The notes under the pieces: generated by a model
The model's input: only the letters and a program-made list of their open reading frames with translations
The model's database searches: none
Told to the model about the DNA's origin: nothing
Made by a program: the position numbers and the translations under genes
In this document: piece by piece, positions 18,362 through 28,763 of the stretch
Layout: every line of letters begins with the position of its first letter
Numbering within the stretch: the stretch's first letter is position 1
Origin: Xenorhabdus cabanillasii
GTDB taxonomy: Bacteria > Pseudomonadota > Gammaproteobacteria > Enterobacterales > Enterobacteriaceae
Direction of reading: 5' to 3'
Assembly (NCBI RefSeq): GCF_003386665.1
Contig: NZ_QTUB01000001.1
Location: 2,852,001-2,916,000, forward strand
DNA length: 64,000 bases

Positions 18362-18946
18362 TCAGGCATACATAAATAATTTTAGATGCTCAAATAATAT
18401 ATTGAAACCAATAGCAATTAATACCAGTCCACCAATAAGTTCTGCACGATTACCTAATAATGGCCCGATATAGCGTCCGATTAACATTCCCAGAGTAGCC
18501 ATAATCATTGTCACCATTCCGATCGCCATTGCAGTATGTAATATATTTACCTGTAAGAAGGCGAGACCAACACCAATTGCCATCGCATCCAGACTGGTTG
18601 CAATGGCAGTAAATATTAATGTTAATGAACTATAACAACGGGGGGTAGTGGATTTAACCGCGGTTTCCGGCTCACGTTTGAAACTTTCGACAATCATCCG
18701 ACAACCAAGGATAAACAATAATGAGAATGCTACCCAATGATCCCATTCCATAATATATTGGCTGGCATAAAGCCCCAGAGACCAGCCGATTAAAGGAGTA
18801 CAGGCTTCAATCAAACCAAAAATAAGACCAGTGCGGATTGCTTCACGCAGATGTGGGCGATGGAGAGCTGCTCCTTTACTTACGGTAGCAGCGAAGGCAT
18901 CCATAGATAGCGCTAATGCGAGAGTAAGAGTCGTATAGAGATTCAT
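18362..18946 (-). CDS. mntP: Manganese efflux pump
   Basis: MntP (YebN) exports Mn2+ and protects against manganese toxicity. The 194-residue membrane protein has six hydrophobic segments and the paired family motifs [18 protein letters not shown] and [18 protein letters not shown], which carry the conserved Asp residues needed for transport. I chose the ATG at 18946 ([16 protein letters not shown]), preceded by GAGGTT. A longer in-frame start would run into the riboswitch hairpin. Expression is likely controlled by the upstream yybP-ykoY riboswitch and perhaps by Fur. Confidence 0.95.
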   Translation of the reverse strand: MNLYTTLTLALALSMDAFAATVSKGAALHRPHLREAIRTGLIFGLIEACTPLIGWSLGLYASQYIMEWDHWVAFSLLFILGCRMIVESFKREPETAVKSTTPRCYSSLTLIFTAIATSLDAMAIGVGLAFLQVNILHTAMAIGMVTMIMATLGMLIGRYIGPLLGNRAELIGGLVLIAIGFNILFEHLKLFMYA

Positions 18947-18954
18947 TAAAATAA

Positions 18955-19150
18955 CCTCGGTTGGGTGATTCCACATACACATAAATCACCCCCAACCAAT
19001 GGTGACGTTATGTGTCTATGGTCTTGCCAACCGATTTGGCATTCGTACCACGTTTTATGCAAACGAGTATGTTGATACGAATTTTCCAGAAGTCTTCTGG
19101 AACAGGCTACTCCCCAATGACTGGTGTGGACAATATCATAATTGGCATAA
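18955..19150 (-). ncRNA. yybP-ykoY manganese riboswitch in the mntP leader
   Basis: Read on the minus strand, the leader contains the signature GGGGAGTAGCC (complement of 19105-19115) of the yybP-ykoY Mn2+ aptamer, with flanking sequence able to form its helices. At the 3' end a strong hairpin (complement of 18959-18970 with 18984-18997, GGTTGGG.../...CCCAACC) sits immediately before the mntP Shine-Dalgarno sequence and looks like the expression platform. E. coli mntP is known to carry this riboswitch. The exact 5' boundary is approximate. Confidence 0.85.
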
Positions 19151-19190
19151 AAGGCAAAAATATTTTACTATATATGTCAAATAAGGAATT

Positions 19191-19209
19191 GATAATAGTT
19201 ATCATTAAC
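19191..19209 (-). promoter_or_regulatory. Fur-like box upstream of the mntP leader
   Basis: GATAATAGTTATCATTAAC matches 15 of 19 positions of the classical Fur consensus by hand. It lies just upstream of the predicted riboswitch, where the mntP promoter should be. It could connect iron status to Mn export; MntR would be the alternative regulator, and its known box is different. Confidence 0.55.
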
Positions 19210-19279
19210 TTCTTGGGTGGAAAATAAGGCTGATATAATGTTGCAGCCTTATTCAAGATTAATATGAACCAGGGAAGGA

Positions 19280-19738
19280 TTATTTGTTATTTAGCAGAAA
19301 TTGATAAATTTTTTCTAAGTCATCTGGTTTTGTTACGGCAATATATATTTTATTTGACTCAAAATCTATCATTAAAATACCATCTTCAGACAAGTTCATT
19401 GCCTTAATCTGATCATAATTAAAGAATCGGTTGGAATAATAAAAGCCTTTTTCTTTAAATATGAGTTTAGGTGAACGAATATAACCAAGATATATTGTCA
19501 CTAAGATGACAAAAGATAATAGATAAGTCGTTAGTGGAGAACCTTGCGCTATCACGTTATTGTAAATAATGATAGTAATTAAGACGATAAATATTAAAGC
19601 ATCAATTCGATGTTTTCTTTTTAATTTTATGTTTAACAGAGTCTTGCCTTTGAGATAGTTGATGATAATTTCATCATACACAGCAAAAGCGAGCATTAAT
19701 ACAATTGAAATCATCAATACGATGTCATTCAGGCTCAT
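19280..19738 (-). CDS. yobD: YobD family inner membrane protein (DUF986)
   Basis: The 152-residue protein matches E. coli YobD, with three hydrophobic segments in the first 110 residues, the RIDALIFIVLITIIIYNNV stretch, and a soluble C-terminus with IKAMNLSEDGILMIDFESNKIYI and DDLEKIYQFL. Its function is not known. Its position between manZ and mntP is the same as in E. coli. Confidence 0.9.
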   Translation of the reverse strand: MSLNDIVLMISIVLMLAFAVYDEIIINYLKGKTLLNIKLKRKHRIDALIFIVLITIIIYNNVIAQGSPLTTYLLSFVILVTIYLGYIRSPKLIFKEKGFYYSNRFFNYDQIKAMNLSEDGILMIDFESNKIYIAVTKPDDLEKIYQFLLNNK

Positions 19739-19834
19739 TGTTACCTCTGATTTTCTAACTCATAGCTCTTGTTTTTATAAATGGGGGAGGAAATTTCCTC
19801 CCCATATTTTTAATAAATCAACTTTCTAACAAAA

Positions 19835-20692
19835 CTATTTAACTAAGCCCAGAAAACCGAAATGATAACCGATGATGCCGATTACGAAGAACCCAACAAT
19901 GATCCATAGAGGGTTTACTTTTTTCCGTAATAGCCACATGCAGCCAAAGGTCAGCAATAGCGGGGCTATACCGGGTAGCAACTGGTCAAGAATAGTTTGG
20001 ACCGTTGTTACCTTCACCACTCCTGTGACGGGATCAGGTACTTTGGAAATAACAAATGGAATATTGACTTTCGTCCAGCTATTAACCAAAGCTCCCATCA
20101 CGAATAGCCCCAGGATTGACGCTCCTTCTGTCATCTTTTGCAGGAAACCGCCACCCATATCTTTAACGATATCCATTCCTTTTTTATAGCCATAGGCAAC
20201 ACCGTAGTAGCGGGTCAATAAACGCACCAGGTTGAACAAAAAGAAAAACAGAATAGGGCCAAGCAAGCTGCCACTCATAGCAATTCCTGCTCCAAGTGCT
20301 GCAAAAACAGGACGGACAGTTCCCCAGAAAATAGGGTCACCTACACCTGCCAAGGGTCCCATTAAACCAACTTTAATACCGTTGATTGCACCATCATCAA
20401 TATTAGCTCCGTTGGCCCGTTGTTCTTCCATCGCCATTGTAACGCCCAGAATAGGAGCAGCGACATAAGGATGCGTATTGAAAAACTCAAGATGGCGTTT
20501 GATAGCCAGTTTGCGTTCTTCGGTATTTTCGGGATAGAGACGACGAATGGCAGGGACCATTGAGAAACAGAAACCCAATGCCTGCATACGTTCGAAGTTC
20601 CATGAACCCTGTAATAAATTAGAGCGTAGGAAGACACCACGGATATCGCTTTGTGTCAGTTTTTTCTGCCCCATGTTTGCTGTATCTGACAT
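19835..20692 (-). CDS. manZ: PTS mannose transporter membrane component IID
   Basis: ManZ is the IID subunit which with ManY (IIC) forms the membrane channel of the mannose phosphotransferase system, importing mannose, glucose and related sugars with phosphorylation. The 285-residue protein has the family start KKLTQSDIRGVFLRSNLLQGSWNFERMQ, the GLMGPLAGVGDPIFWGT motif and C-terminal hydrophobic segments (LRKKVNPLWIIVGFFVIGI). It is the third gene of manXYZ, 13 bases after manY. Confidence 0.97.
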   Translation of the reverse strand: MSDTANMGQKKLTQSDIRGVFLRSNLLQGSWNFERMQALGFCFSMVPAIRRLYPENTEERKLAIKRHLEFFNTHPYVAAPILGVTMAMEEQRANGANIDDGAINGIKVGLMGPLAGVGDPIFWGTVRPVFAALGAGIAMSGSLLGPILFFFLFNLVRLLTRYYGVAYGYKKGMDIVKDMGGGFLQKMTEGASILGLFVMGALVNSWTKVNIPFVISKVPDPVTGVVKVTTVQTILDQLLPGIAPLLLTFGCMWLLRKKVNPLWIIVGFFVIGIIGYHFGFLGLVK

Positions 20693-20705
20693 ATTGTTTA
20701 TCCTC

Positions 20706-21503
20706 TTAATCTAATTCGTTATCAAGGTTATTTGGGGTATTGCCAGCCGGAGCAGTGGCTTGTGATTGGTTGTATTTAGGGCTGAGTTGGATATACAGGA
20801 TGGCCAGAACAGCGCCAACGACACCGAGTATAACGAGATTCTGGACATATACAGCGGCCACAAAACCGAGATAAAAGAATGGCATCAGGTAGCCGGCACG
20901 CATCATGTTAATCACCATTGCATAACCAACAACGACGATCATACCGCCAGCAATATTGAGGCCAGTGGTGACAACTTCTGGAATAGCGTTCAGCATGCTC
21001 TGAACTTCAGAGGTTCCGACAGACAATGCAACAACCAGTGCAGGCAAAGCAATACGCATTGCTTGCAGTATTAAAGCAGTAATGTGAATGATAGTGATAG
21101 TGCGTAGGTTGCCATTTTCAGCAGCCTTATCCGCTGCGTGTTGGAAACCGACAGTCATAGTACGGACGATAATGGTAAGAACCTGACCCGCAGCAGCCAG
21201 TGGAATCGCCAGCGCGATACCTGCGCCAACATCTTGCCTGCCGGCGATAACCAGAATGGTTGAAATGATGGATGCCAGAGCTGCATCAGGAGCAACCGCT
21301 GCACCGATGTTCATCCAGCCCAGGGCGATCATTTCCAGTGTACCGCCGATGATAATGCCGGTTTTCATATCACCAAGCACTAAACCAATCAATGTACAAG
21401 CAACTAATGGACGGTGGAATTGAAATTCATCAAGAATGGAACCCATACCCGCAATACAGGCGACGATGAATATCAATAAAAGTTGAACAACGGTAATTTC
21501 CAT
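20706..21503 (-). CDS. manY: PTS mannose transporter membrane component IIC
   Basis: ManY is the IIC subunit of the mannose PTS, forming the substrate translocation pathway with ManZ. The 265-residue protein begins MEITVVQLLLIFIVACIAGMGSILDEFQFHRPLVACTL, matching the family. It includes the GGTLEMIALGWMNIGAAVAPDAALASI segment important for sugar recognition and ends in a polar tail. The complex is also a known receptor for class IIa-type bacteriocins and phage lambda DNA entry in other species. Confidence 0.97.
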   Translation of the reverse strand: MEITVVQLLLIFIVACIAGMGSILDEFQFHRPLVACTLIGLVLGDMKTGIIIGGTLEMIALGWMNIGAAVAPDAALASIISTILVIAGRQDVGAGIALAIPLAAAGQVLTIIVRTMTVGFQHAADKAAENGNLRTITIIHITALILQAMRIALPALVVALSVGTSEVQSMLNAIPEVVTTGLNIAGGMIVVVGYAMVINMMRAGYLMPFFYLGFVAAVYVQNLVILGVVGAVLAILYIQLSPKYNQSQATAPAGNTPNNLDNELD

Positions 21504-21587
21504 TGTTTTCTCCTGTAACCAAATGTAATTTGGTAAGAATTTCGTTATTGAGTAATGGTTAATAAAAAAATATCTGTTTTTGTTTTT

Positions 21588-22553
21588 TTAAGCTTTTTTG
21601 AGCAAATCCATCATATTTAAGCGTGCATCGCTGGCAACTTTGCGTGCCTCAAGCTCGATACCGCGAGAATTCAGCTTTTCGAAAGCGTTAATATCTGTTG
21701 CATCAACAGAGATAGCATTGTTGATTTGGGTTTTACCTTGTTTGAAAGCCATGCCGCCAATATTAACAGATTCCAGTGCAACACCGCCTTCTACAATACG
21801 TAGTACATCAGTAGGGTTGGTGAACAACAGCATAACGCGCTCACCGGCATATTTAGGGTTATTGTAAACACGGATATACTTGGCAATATCGACCACATGT
21901 GCACTGACACCGGGAGGTGCAACCTGCTTTAATAACGTAGAGCGTACAGTATCTTGTGCTACTTCATCACTGACTACAATGATACGTTTAACGTTAGTCT
22001 CTTTTGTCCAGCGAGTTGCAACCTGACCATGAATAAGACGATCGTCAATGCGAGCAAGGGCAATTTTCATGTGACCACCAGCAACAGGTGCAGTAGTCTG
22101 GGAAGTCATGGGAGTTGCAGGTTGGGTTGGTTCAGGTTTATCAGCTTCTTTGGCTGGCTCTGTTTTAAGGGCTCGAATACCTTCTTTCCCTGTTTCCAAT
22201 GCAACGGAAACCAGTTCTTCCATTGATGGATCATCATCACGGCACATAAAGGCTTCAACCAGCATTGGTATGTTTACGCCAGTGATGATTTCGTAGTTTT
22301 CTTTGTCCATTACGATACGGTTCGCCGCATTAAATGGACTGCCGCCCCAAGTATCGACAAAAAATAAGACCCCCTGTGTTGTATCAAGTAACTCCAGCTT
22401 CTTATTGTATTTTTCGAATAACGTATCGGCATTTTCACCGGGCACAAAGTCAATATAAGAAACGTTTTCTTGTTCCCCAATCAACATCTCTGTGGTGTGA
22501 AGCAGTTGCTCAGCCGCAGCCCCGTGTGTGCCAATCATAATGGCTATACTCAC
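21588..22553 (-). CDS. manX: PTS mannose transporter cytoplasmic component IIAB
   Basis: ManX carries the two phosphotransfer domains of the mannose PTS. The IIA domain has the phosphorylated His10 in IMIGTHGAAAEQLL and the VDTWGGSPFNAA motif. A Pro/Thr/Ala-rich linker (about residues 135-160) leads to the IIB domain with the phospho-His in ARIDDRLIHGQVATRW. I chose the GTG start at 22553, which is preceded by a strong AAGGGG and fits the family N-terminus. The longer ATG-start reading adds 31 residues unlike any ManX. It is the first gene of manXYZ. Confidence 0.95.
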   Translation of the reverse strand: MSIAIMIGTHGAAAEQLLHTTEMLIGEQENVSYIDFVPGENADTLFEKYNKKLELLDTTQGVLFFVDTWGGSPFNAANRIVMDKENYEIITGVNIPMLVEAFMCRDDDPSMEELVSVALETGKEGIRALKTEPAKEADKPEPTQPATPMTSQTTAPVAGGHMKIALARIDDRLIHGQVATRWTKETNVKRIIVVSDEVAQDTVRSTLLKQVAPPGVSAHVVDIAKYIRVYNNPKYAGERVMLLFTNPTDVLRIVEGGVALESVNIGGMAFKQGKTQINNAISVDATDINAFEKLNSRGIELEARKVASDARLNMMDLLKKA

Positions 22554-22628
22554 TTGTTTTCCCCTTTTTGTAACAATTGAACTCGGATTTATTGCAAGCT
22601 CATACTCAATATTTCCAATATGTTGCAC

Positions 22629-22674
22629 TATACCCGCTGCTTTCAAGATGCAGATTTGAAATCCATAGGGTATA
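22629..22674. repeat. Short palindromic intergenic repeat (ERIC-like, Photorhabdus/Xenorhabdus type)
   Basis: TATACCC at 22629 is mirrored by GGGTATA at 22668-22674, and the interior contains TTTCAAGATGCA and GAAATCCAT. This matches the ends of the dispersed TATACCC...ATTTCAAG repeat common between genes in Photorhabdus and Xenorhabdus; the family name is from memory. It lies about 75 bases upstream of manX in the 600-base manX-sdaA gap. The rest of that gap (22675-23040) is AT-rich, with no gene seen. Confidence 0.55.
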
Positions 22675-23046
22675 TCGATTAATAATGATGACAGCTATTA
22701 ACGAATATGATAGTTACAAACATCGTGTTTTATCGAGGATCCATCTCAAGTATTTCATTTCTCATGGTTTATATTTCGTTACATAAGAAAATATATCATT
22801 AGATTATCATTGGAAGCATTTAAGAAAATTGCTATCAGTCAGAAAATTCAAGATGGACTATTTTGAGAGGTTAAAATAAGATTTTTATTCTACTCATCAT
22901 AAATTAGTAACTTATTTTCCTTTAAATTTTTGTTTTTATGATTTTTGAAACTATTTCCGGTAGCATTTTATTAATTTTTAGATAAAAAATTTTGATACCT
23001 TAGACTGGAAAGAAGAAAAAATGTACTTAATTGATCCGTTTCAGCC

Positions 23047-23080
23047 AAAAAAAATCCCTACTGTATAGCGGGGATTTTTT
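23047..23080 (-). terminator. Rho-independent terminator of sdaA
   Basis: On the minus strand AATCCC pairs with GGGATT around a 12-base loop, followed by eight T. It lies about 75 bases after the sdaA stop codon. The flanking A and T runs would make it work in both directions. Confidence 0.8.
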
Positions 23081-23153
23081 CAGATAAGTAAGATTTTACC
23101 TAAAATAGGTGACAGTTTAACTTATGAACATATTAATTAAGTTGCAGGTTTGA

Positions 23154-24518
23154 TTAGTCACACTGTACTTTTATTGCCAAACCACCACGTGATGTTTCAC
23201 GGTATTTCGCGTTCATGTCCTTACCCGTTTCGTACATGGTTTCAATAACTTTATCAAGTGAAACCCGTGGTTCGCTGGTGCGGCGCAATGCCATACGAGC
23301 GGCATTGATCGCTTTAACTGAAGCAATGGCATTACGTTCAATACATGGAACCTGTACCTGTCCGGCAACAGGGTCACAAGTCAAACCAAGGTTATGCTCC
23401 ATGCCTATTTCGGCTGCGATGCAAACTTGTTCAGGACTTGCTCCAAGTAATTCTGCGAGACCTGCCGCTGCCATTGAACAGGCAACTCCCACCTCTCCCT
23501 GACAGCCGACTTCGGCTCCAGAAATGGAAGCATTCATCTTATACAGAATGCCGATTGCACCTGATGCCAGGAAGTAGCGCGTGTACAGCTCAGGAGTAAC
23601 AGGCTCGATACAATGGTTGTAATAAGCCAGTACTGCCGGCACGATCCCGCATGCACCATTGGTTGGTGCGGTCACAACACGCCCACCAGCGGCATTTTCT
23701 TCATTGACTGCCAAAGCGAACATGTTGACTAAATCAACGACATTCATTGGGTCATTAGACAGTTTATTTGATGATGTCAGCATACGGTGCAGAGCGGCTG
23801 CACGACGAGGTACACGCAGAGGGCCAGGTAAAACGCCTTCTGTATTCAAACCTCGTTCAATACAGGCCTGCATGGTGTCCCATACATCTGCAAAGTATTC
23901 AGCAATTTCTTCTTTGCTATGCAAATCCAGCTCATTTTTCATCATCAAGCCAGAAATAGATAACCCTGTTTTGCTGCAATTCATCAGCAGATCAGCAGCA
24001 GAGCTGAATGGGTAAGACACAGGTTTGGTATCCTGAGATGGCTTACCGAAATGTTCTTCATCAATAATAAAACCACCACCGATGGAGTAGTAAGTTTTGC
24101 TGTAAACTTTTTTGTCACCTGCAATTGCATGAATCTGCATACCATTTTCATGCAATGAAAGGTTATCGCTACGGAAATTCATACCTCCGTCACGAGGAAA
24201 ATCGACTTCATGTAAACCATTTGCCAGCGGCAAACGTTGAGTTTGCTCAACATCACGAATAAAACCAGGGATTGAATCAATATCAACAGTAGCGGGCATA
24301 TTACCGGCCAACCCCATGATAATGGCGATATCCGTATGATGACCTTTCCCGGTTAATGAAAGTGAGCCGTATACGTCAACAGCTACACGCGTGATAGAGG
24401 ACATCAGCCCCTGGTTTACAAGATCATCGACAAATTGTTTTCCTGCTTTCATAGGGCCAACAGTATGAGAGCTGGATGGGCCGATACCCACCTTAAACAT
24501 GTCGAAAACGCTAATCAC
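23154..24518 (-). CDS. sdaA: L-serine ammonia-lyase (L-serine dehydratase)
   Basis: SdaA deaminates L-serine to pyruvate and ammonia with a 4Fe-4S cluster. The 454-residue single-chain enzyme matches E. coli SdaA throughout. The N-terminal beta domain begins MISVFDMFKVGIGPSSSHTVGPM and the catalytic alpha domain includes PTNGACGIVPAV, GAEVGCQGEVGVACSMAAAGLAELLG and CDPVAGQVQVPCIERNA, which supply the cluster-binding cysteines. It ends in SRGGLAIKVQCD; the C-terminal Cys tail is known to plug the active site in the family. The order sdaA-nudL-pabB-yoaH is that of E. coli. Confidence 0.97.
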   Translation of the reverse strand: MISVFDMFKVGIGPSSSHTVGPMKAGKQFVDDLVNQGLMSSITRVAVDVYGSLSLTGKGHHTDIAIIMGLAGNMPATVDIDSIPGFIRDVEQTQRLPLANGLHEVDFPRDGGMNFRSDNLSLHENGMQIHAIAGDKKVYSKTYYSIGGGFIIDEEHFGKPSQDTKPVSYPFSSAADLLMNCSKTGLSISGLMMKNELDLHSKEEIAEYFADVWDTMQACIERGLNTEGVLPGPLRVPRRAAALHRMLTSSNKLSNDPMNVVDLVNMFALAVNEENAAGGRVVTAPTNGACGIVPAVLAYYNHCIEPVTPELYTRYFLASGAIGILYKMNASISGAEVGCQGEVGVACSMAAAGLAELLGASPEQVCIAAEIGMEHNLGLTCDPVAGQVQVPCIERNAIASVKAINAARMALRRTSEPRVSLDKVIETMYETGKDMNAKYRETSRGGLAIKVQCD

Positions 24519-24691
24519 GCCAGACTCCTTAGAGAAGAAAGATATATAGTATATTTATAATTAAAGCGCGTTACTTTACTGTTATTTAGTGGTGTTGATA
24601 AAGGAGTTTACAGTTTTTTTTTAATTATAATAGCTATTGATATGATTTTGGATAATAAATAAACAGATTTATAACGCCTCGTAAGCCGTTC

Positions 24692-25261
24692 CTAGAGTGA
24701 TTTTTGAACTTGCTGTGCCAGTTGGTAAATAATGGCAGCGGTTAATCCCCAAATCATCTGCTCACGATACCAGTAAAAATAGATCCGATGTTGTCGATTT
24801 CGCAGCTTAACATCCAAATATTGATAGCAAGGAAGAGAGAGTGCATCAAAAAGTGGAATTTCAAAAACTCTGTCTACTTCTGTTGGATTGATCTGAAAAG
24901 AAAAGGGAGGCGAAACCAACCCGACGACAGGTGTAACACGATACCCGCCACTACTGTCCAATGGGGCGAGTTGCCCCAGAATTTGTACCTGATGATGTGG
25001 AATGTTGACTTCTTCTTCTGCTTCACGCAAAGCTGTAGCGATCAATGAATGATCTTCTGGATCAGCTGCACCACCGGGAAAAGCAACTTGCCCTGCGTGT
25101 GAACGTAAACTTTTAGCTCGTTGAGTCAATAAAAGCGTTGGTTCTGGCTTACAAGTAATTGGCAATAATACAGCGGCATTCCGTTGATTATTGCTTAGAT
25201 ACTTTGGTTGTACAGGAAGTTGCAATTGAAACCGATGAATAAAATCAGAAAGAGATGTCAT
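24692..25261 (-). CDS. nudL: Nudix hydrolase, probable CoA pyrophosphatase
   Basis: The 189-residue protein belongs to the CoA-diphosphatase Nudix group. The NuCoA-type segment LLTQRAKSLRSHAGQVAFPGG precedes a complete Nudix box GGAADPEDHSLIATALREAEEEV that binds the catalytic Mg2+. It probably cleaves CoA to 4'-phosphopantetheine and 3',5'-ADP. Its start overlaps the end of pabB by four bases, indicating translational coupling, as in E. coli. Confidence 0.93.
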   Translation of the reverse strand: MTSLSDFIHRFQLQLPVQPKYLSNNQRNAAVLLPITCKPEPTLLLTQRAKSLRSHAGQVAFPGGAADPEDHSLIATALREAEEEVNIPHHQVQILGQLAPLDSSGGYRVTPVVGLVSPPFSFQINPTEVDRVFEIPLFDALSLPCYQYLDVKLRNRQHRIYFYWYREQMIWGLTAAIIYQLAQQVQKSL

Positions 25262-26628
25262 GATAGTTGGAGTTCCCTTAATTTAGGTAAGATATGTCCA
25301 AGTTTATCGAATGTTTCCTGATACTCTTTTTCCGCAATACTATCTGCAACGATACCGCCACCAGCCCAGCAGTATATTTTTCCTTTTTCTGTCAGCAGAG
25401 TACGTATAGTGATATTGCTGTCCATTGTACCGCAGAAACTAATATAGCCAATAGCTCCACAATATCCGTGTCTGCGATGTGGTTCTAATTCTTCGATAAT
25501 TTCCATAGCCCGAATTTTTGGGGCACCAGTAATGGAACCACCGGGAAAACAAGCGCGTAGTAAATCGGTCGCGTGATATTTATCTGGCAGTGTGGCGGTA
25601 ATGGTACTGACGAGATGATGTACTGCCGGGAAAGGTTCAACGACAAATAATTCCGGAACTTTGACGGATCCTGGTATTGCAACACGTCCGATATCATTTC
25701 TCAGGAGATCAACGATCATCAGATTCTCAGCACGGTCTTTTCGGGAATTGGATAATTTCTCAGCTTGCAATTGATCTTTTTCCGGATCTTGATCACGTGG
25801 TAGTGTCCCTTTGATTGGTCTGGTCTGGATTTGCTTATCTTCCAGCAATAAAAATCGTTCAGGTGAAACACTAATGATGCAATTTTCGGGCAAGCGGATA
25901 AAAACTGAAAAAGGAGCACGGTTACATTCATTCAGTTGCTCGAATGCCTGCCATTCATCACCTTGGTAGTCAGCATGAAAACGTTGGGCCAGATTGACTT
26001 GATAGCAATCTCCATCACGCAGATAACGGTGGATTTGGGCGATTTTTTCATGATATTGCTGTTCACTCATATTAGATTGCCATGAATTGGTGAGCGCAAA
26101 ATCGGTTTCTTGATTTTTTTTGTGTGATTTTAGCCATGCCAGACGGTTATCAATATCGTGATAGCTGAGTAAAGTCGCTTTTTGCTGATGATGGTCAATA
26201 ATAAGACACCAATCGTAGATCCCAATCGCCATATCTGGAAAATTCAGTTCATTAATGGCCGTAGCGGGTAATTTTTCAGTTCGTCGTCCGAGATCATATC
26301 CCCATATTCCCAGAGCTCCTCCTTGAAATGGTAAGTCGGGATCAAATTGTGCGGTAAGATTACAGGCATGAAGATGTTTTTTCAGCAATAGAAAGGGATC
26401 ATCTTGCGAATAAGAAACTGCATCACGACTTTTGATTTCTGTCGATTCCCCTTGTGTTACAAGAGTCACAAGGGGTTCAGCCACAAGAATGTCAAAACGA
26501 TTATGTGGATGTTGGGCTGCACCTGAATGTAACAACATTGCCCAGGGAGAGGCAGAGAGCGGAGCGAAATAATAGGTAGCAAGACTGGGAGAATAAGGTA
26601 GCTGACGTTTTTGTAATGTAATCTTCAT
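25258..26628 (-). CDS. pabB: Aminodeoxychorismate synthase component I
   Basis: PabB, with the glutamine amidotransferase PabA, aminates chorismate to 4-amino-4-deoxychorismate for folate synthesis. The 456-residue protein has the N-terminal anthranilate synthase-like domain with the GGALGIWGYDLGRR segment. The chorismate-binding domain has YQVNLAQRF, PERFL, IQTRPIKGTLPR, ENLMIVDLLRNDIGRV and CFPGGSITGAPKIRAMEIIEELEPHRRHGYCGAIGY. The PIKGT lysine marks aminodeoxychorismate synthase rather than anthranilate synthase. It is followed by nudL. Confidence 0.96.
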   Translation of the reverse strand: MKITLQKRQLPYSPSLATYYFAPLSASPWAMLLHSGAAQHPHNRFDILVAEPLVTLVTQGESTEIKSRDAVSYSQDDPFLLLKKHLHACNLTAQFDPDLPFQGGALGIWGYDLGRRTEKLPATAINELNFPDMAIGIYDWCLIIDHHQQKATLLSYHDIDNRLAWLKSHKKNQETDFALTNSWQSNMSEQQYHEKIAQIHRYLRDGDCYQVNLAQRFHADYQGDEWQAFEQLNECNRAPFSVFIRLPENCIISVSPERFLLLEDKQIQTRPIKGTLPRDQDPEKDQLQAEKLSNSRKDRAENLMIVDLLRNDIGRVAIPGSVKVPELFVVEPFPAVHHLVSTITATLPDKYHATDLLRACFPGGSITGAPKIRAMEIIEELEPHRRHGYCGAIGYISFCGTMDSNITIRTLLTEKGKIYCWAGGGIVADSIAEKEYQETFDKLGHILPKLRELQLS

Positions 26629-26793
26629 GGCGGAACCCGTATTGGCTGGGCAATTAAAAATAACTGATTAATGCGCGGAGAGTACCATAGAATGGTATAC
26701 TTGTTCACTGGTTGTCACACTGCAACTTAAAATTGATTGAGTATATAATCACAGCTTGTCGCTAATTATTGTCGTATATTTGAGGTTAAAGCT

Positions 26794-26976
26794 ATGTTTT
26801 CAGGTATGCCAGCATTGTCCCATGAAGAACAGCAAGTCGCAGTAGAAAGGATCCATCAACTTATTTCTGAAGGGATGGGAAGTGGAGAAGCCATTGCCAT
26901 TGTTGCTCAGGATCTGCGGGAAAAGTATCAGGACAAAGAGCAGATCCATGTTTTATTTGAGGATGATGTAAAATAG
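26794..26976 (+). CDS. yoaH: YoaH family protein (UPF0181)
   Basis: The 60-residue protein matches E. coli Yoa[25 protein letters not shown], then [17 protein letters not shown] and an acidic tail. Its function is unknown. It is divergent from pabB, as in E. coli, with an AT-rich promoter gap in between. RBS GAGG lies upstream of ATG 26794. Confidence 0.9.
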   Translation: MFSGMPALSHEEQQVAVERIHQLISEGMGSGEAIAIVAQDLREKYQDKEQIHVLFEDDVK

Positions 26977-27077
26977 CAGCAACGCATTTTTAACAAAACT
27001 CACATAATTACTTTCTATTACATGTTAATTTAACCGAACATTTAATCCATATGATTTGGATGGTAATAGGAGGTAAT

Positions 27078-27450
27078 ATGAAGACAAACCAATTTATTCA
27101 TCGTACTGGGTTATTGAGTGTAACTGTTGCGTTTTTCCTTTCGTTTGCTGCGTCAGCCGCTGAACATGATCATGTGGCTAAATTTGTTTCCTGTAAAAAC
27201 TTGACTAAAGATCAAATCGCAGCGCAAGTTAAGCAAGATTTTTTACAAAATCGTCTTAATCATTGGGGTAAAGACAGGCAACAACTGGGTACAGGAAAAA
27301 CCCGTTGCGTGGGTAAATGTCAATGATATTACTGGTGATGAAGATGTGTTACAGATTCCGCTTATTGTCCGGGGTTCCAAAAAAGACAAAAGTTACAATG
27401 CCACAATTGATTGCCAAAAAGAGACTATCAGTTATCGTGAAGTTAAATAA
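27078..27450 (+). pseudogene. yebF: yebF, secreted protein gene with a +1 frameshift
   Basis: YebF is a small protein that E. coli exports to the medium. From ATG 27078 (AGGAGG five bases upstream) the frame gives a signal peptide ending ASAA and a mature start VAKFVSCKNLTKDQIAAQVKQDFLQNR, like YebF. At the A5 run 27296-27300 the frame is lost. The remainder continues in the next frame as PVAWVNVNDITG...LQIPLIVRGS...YNATIDCQ and ends at TAA 27448-27450. Removing one A gives one continuous YebF of about 123 codons, with the two Cys that form its disulphide. It may be a real mutation or a homopolymer error. Confidence 0.8.
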
Positions 27451-27519
27451 ACAAATTGTCATGACAGCTTCAAATATATTCGGGATACTGGAAATGTATC
27501 CCGTTTTATTTATGAGTGA

Positions 27520-28483
<964 letters not shown>

Positions 28484-28488
28484 GTGTG

Positions 28489-28521
28489 GTAACCACTCGC
28501 TTATGCGGTGGTTACTTTTTT
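28489..28521 (+). terminator. Terminator between pip and holE
   Basis: GTAACCAC (28489-28496) pairs with GTGGTTAC (28508-28515), followed by a T stretch to 28521. It serves pip on the plus strand and lies nine bases from the convergent holE stop codon. Confidence 0.8.
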
Positions 28522-28529
28522 ATTCATAT

Positions 28530-28763
28530 TTAACGGTTCTTAGGTTCATAAGGTAAGCGAGACAAATATCTCGATTGTTGGCGATAGTGGTTCAATCGTT
28601 GCTGAAAATATTCTCGCAGGTGTTGTGGTTGGGCTTGCTCAACAGTGTCGGGAATGACAGGCATATTATAGCGCTCTTTAAATGCAACCCCTGATGCCGC
28701 CAGATCAACATTGACCTTATCCATCTCATCTTTAGATAACTTGGCTAAGTTATGCTCTACCAT
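28530..28763 (-). CDS. holE: DNA polymerase III theta subunit
   Basis: HolE binds the epsilon proofreading subunit in the polymerase III core and stabilises it. The 77-residue protein matches E. coli Hol[34 protein letters not shown] in the first half and LRE-x-FQQRL...LSRLPYEPK at the end. It is slightly longer at the N-terminus. It lies in the yebF-pip-holE-yobA neighbourhood, comparable to the yebF, holE and yobA region of E. coli. Confidence 0.93.
   Translation of the reverse strand: MVEHNLAKLSKDEMDKVNVDLAASGVAFKERYNMPVIPDTVEQAQPQHLREYFQQRLNHYRQQSRYLSRLPYEPKNR

Noticed and set aside
18999..19227. Two short plus-strand ORFs upstream of mntP
   Set aside because: They lie over the predicted manganese riboswitch on the other strand, have no RBS or homologue-like features, and are explained by the structured leader.
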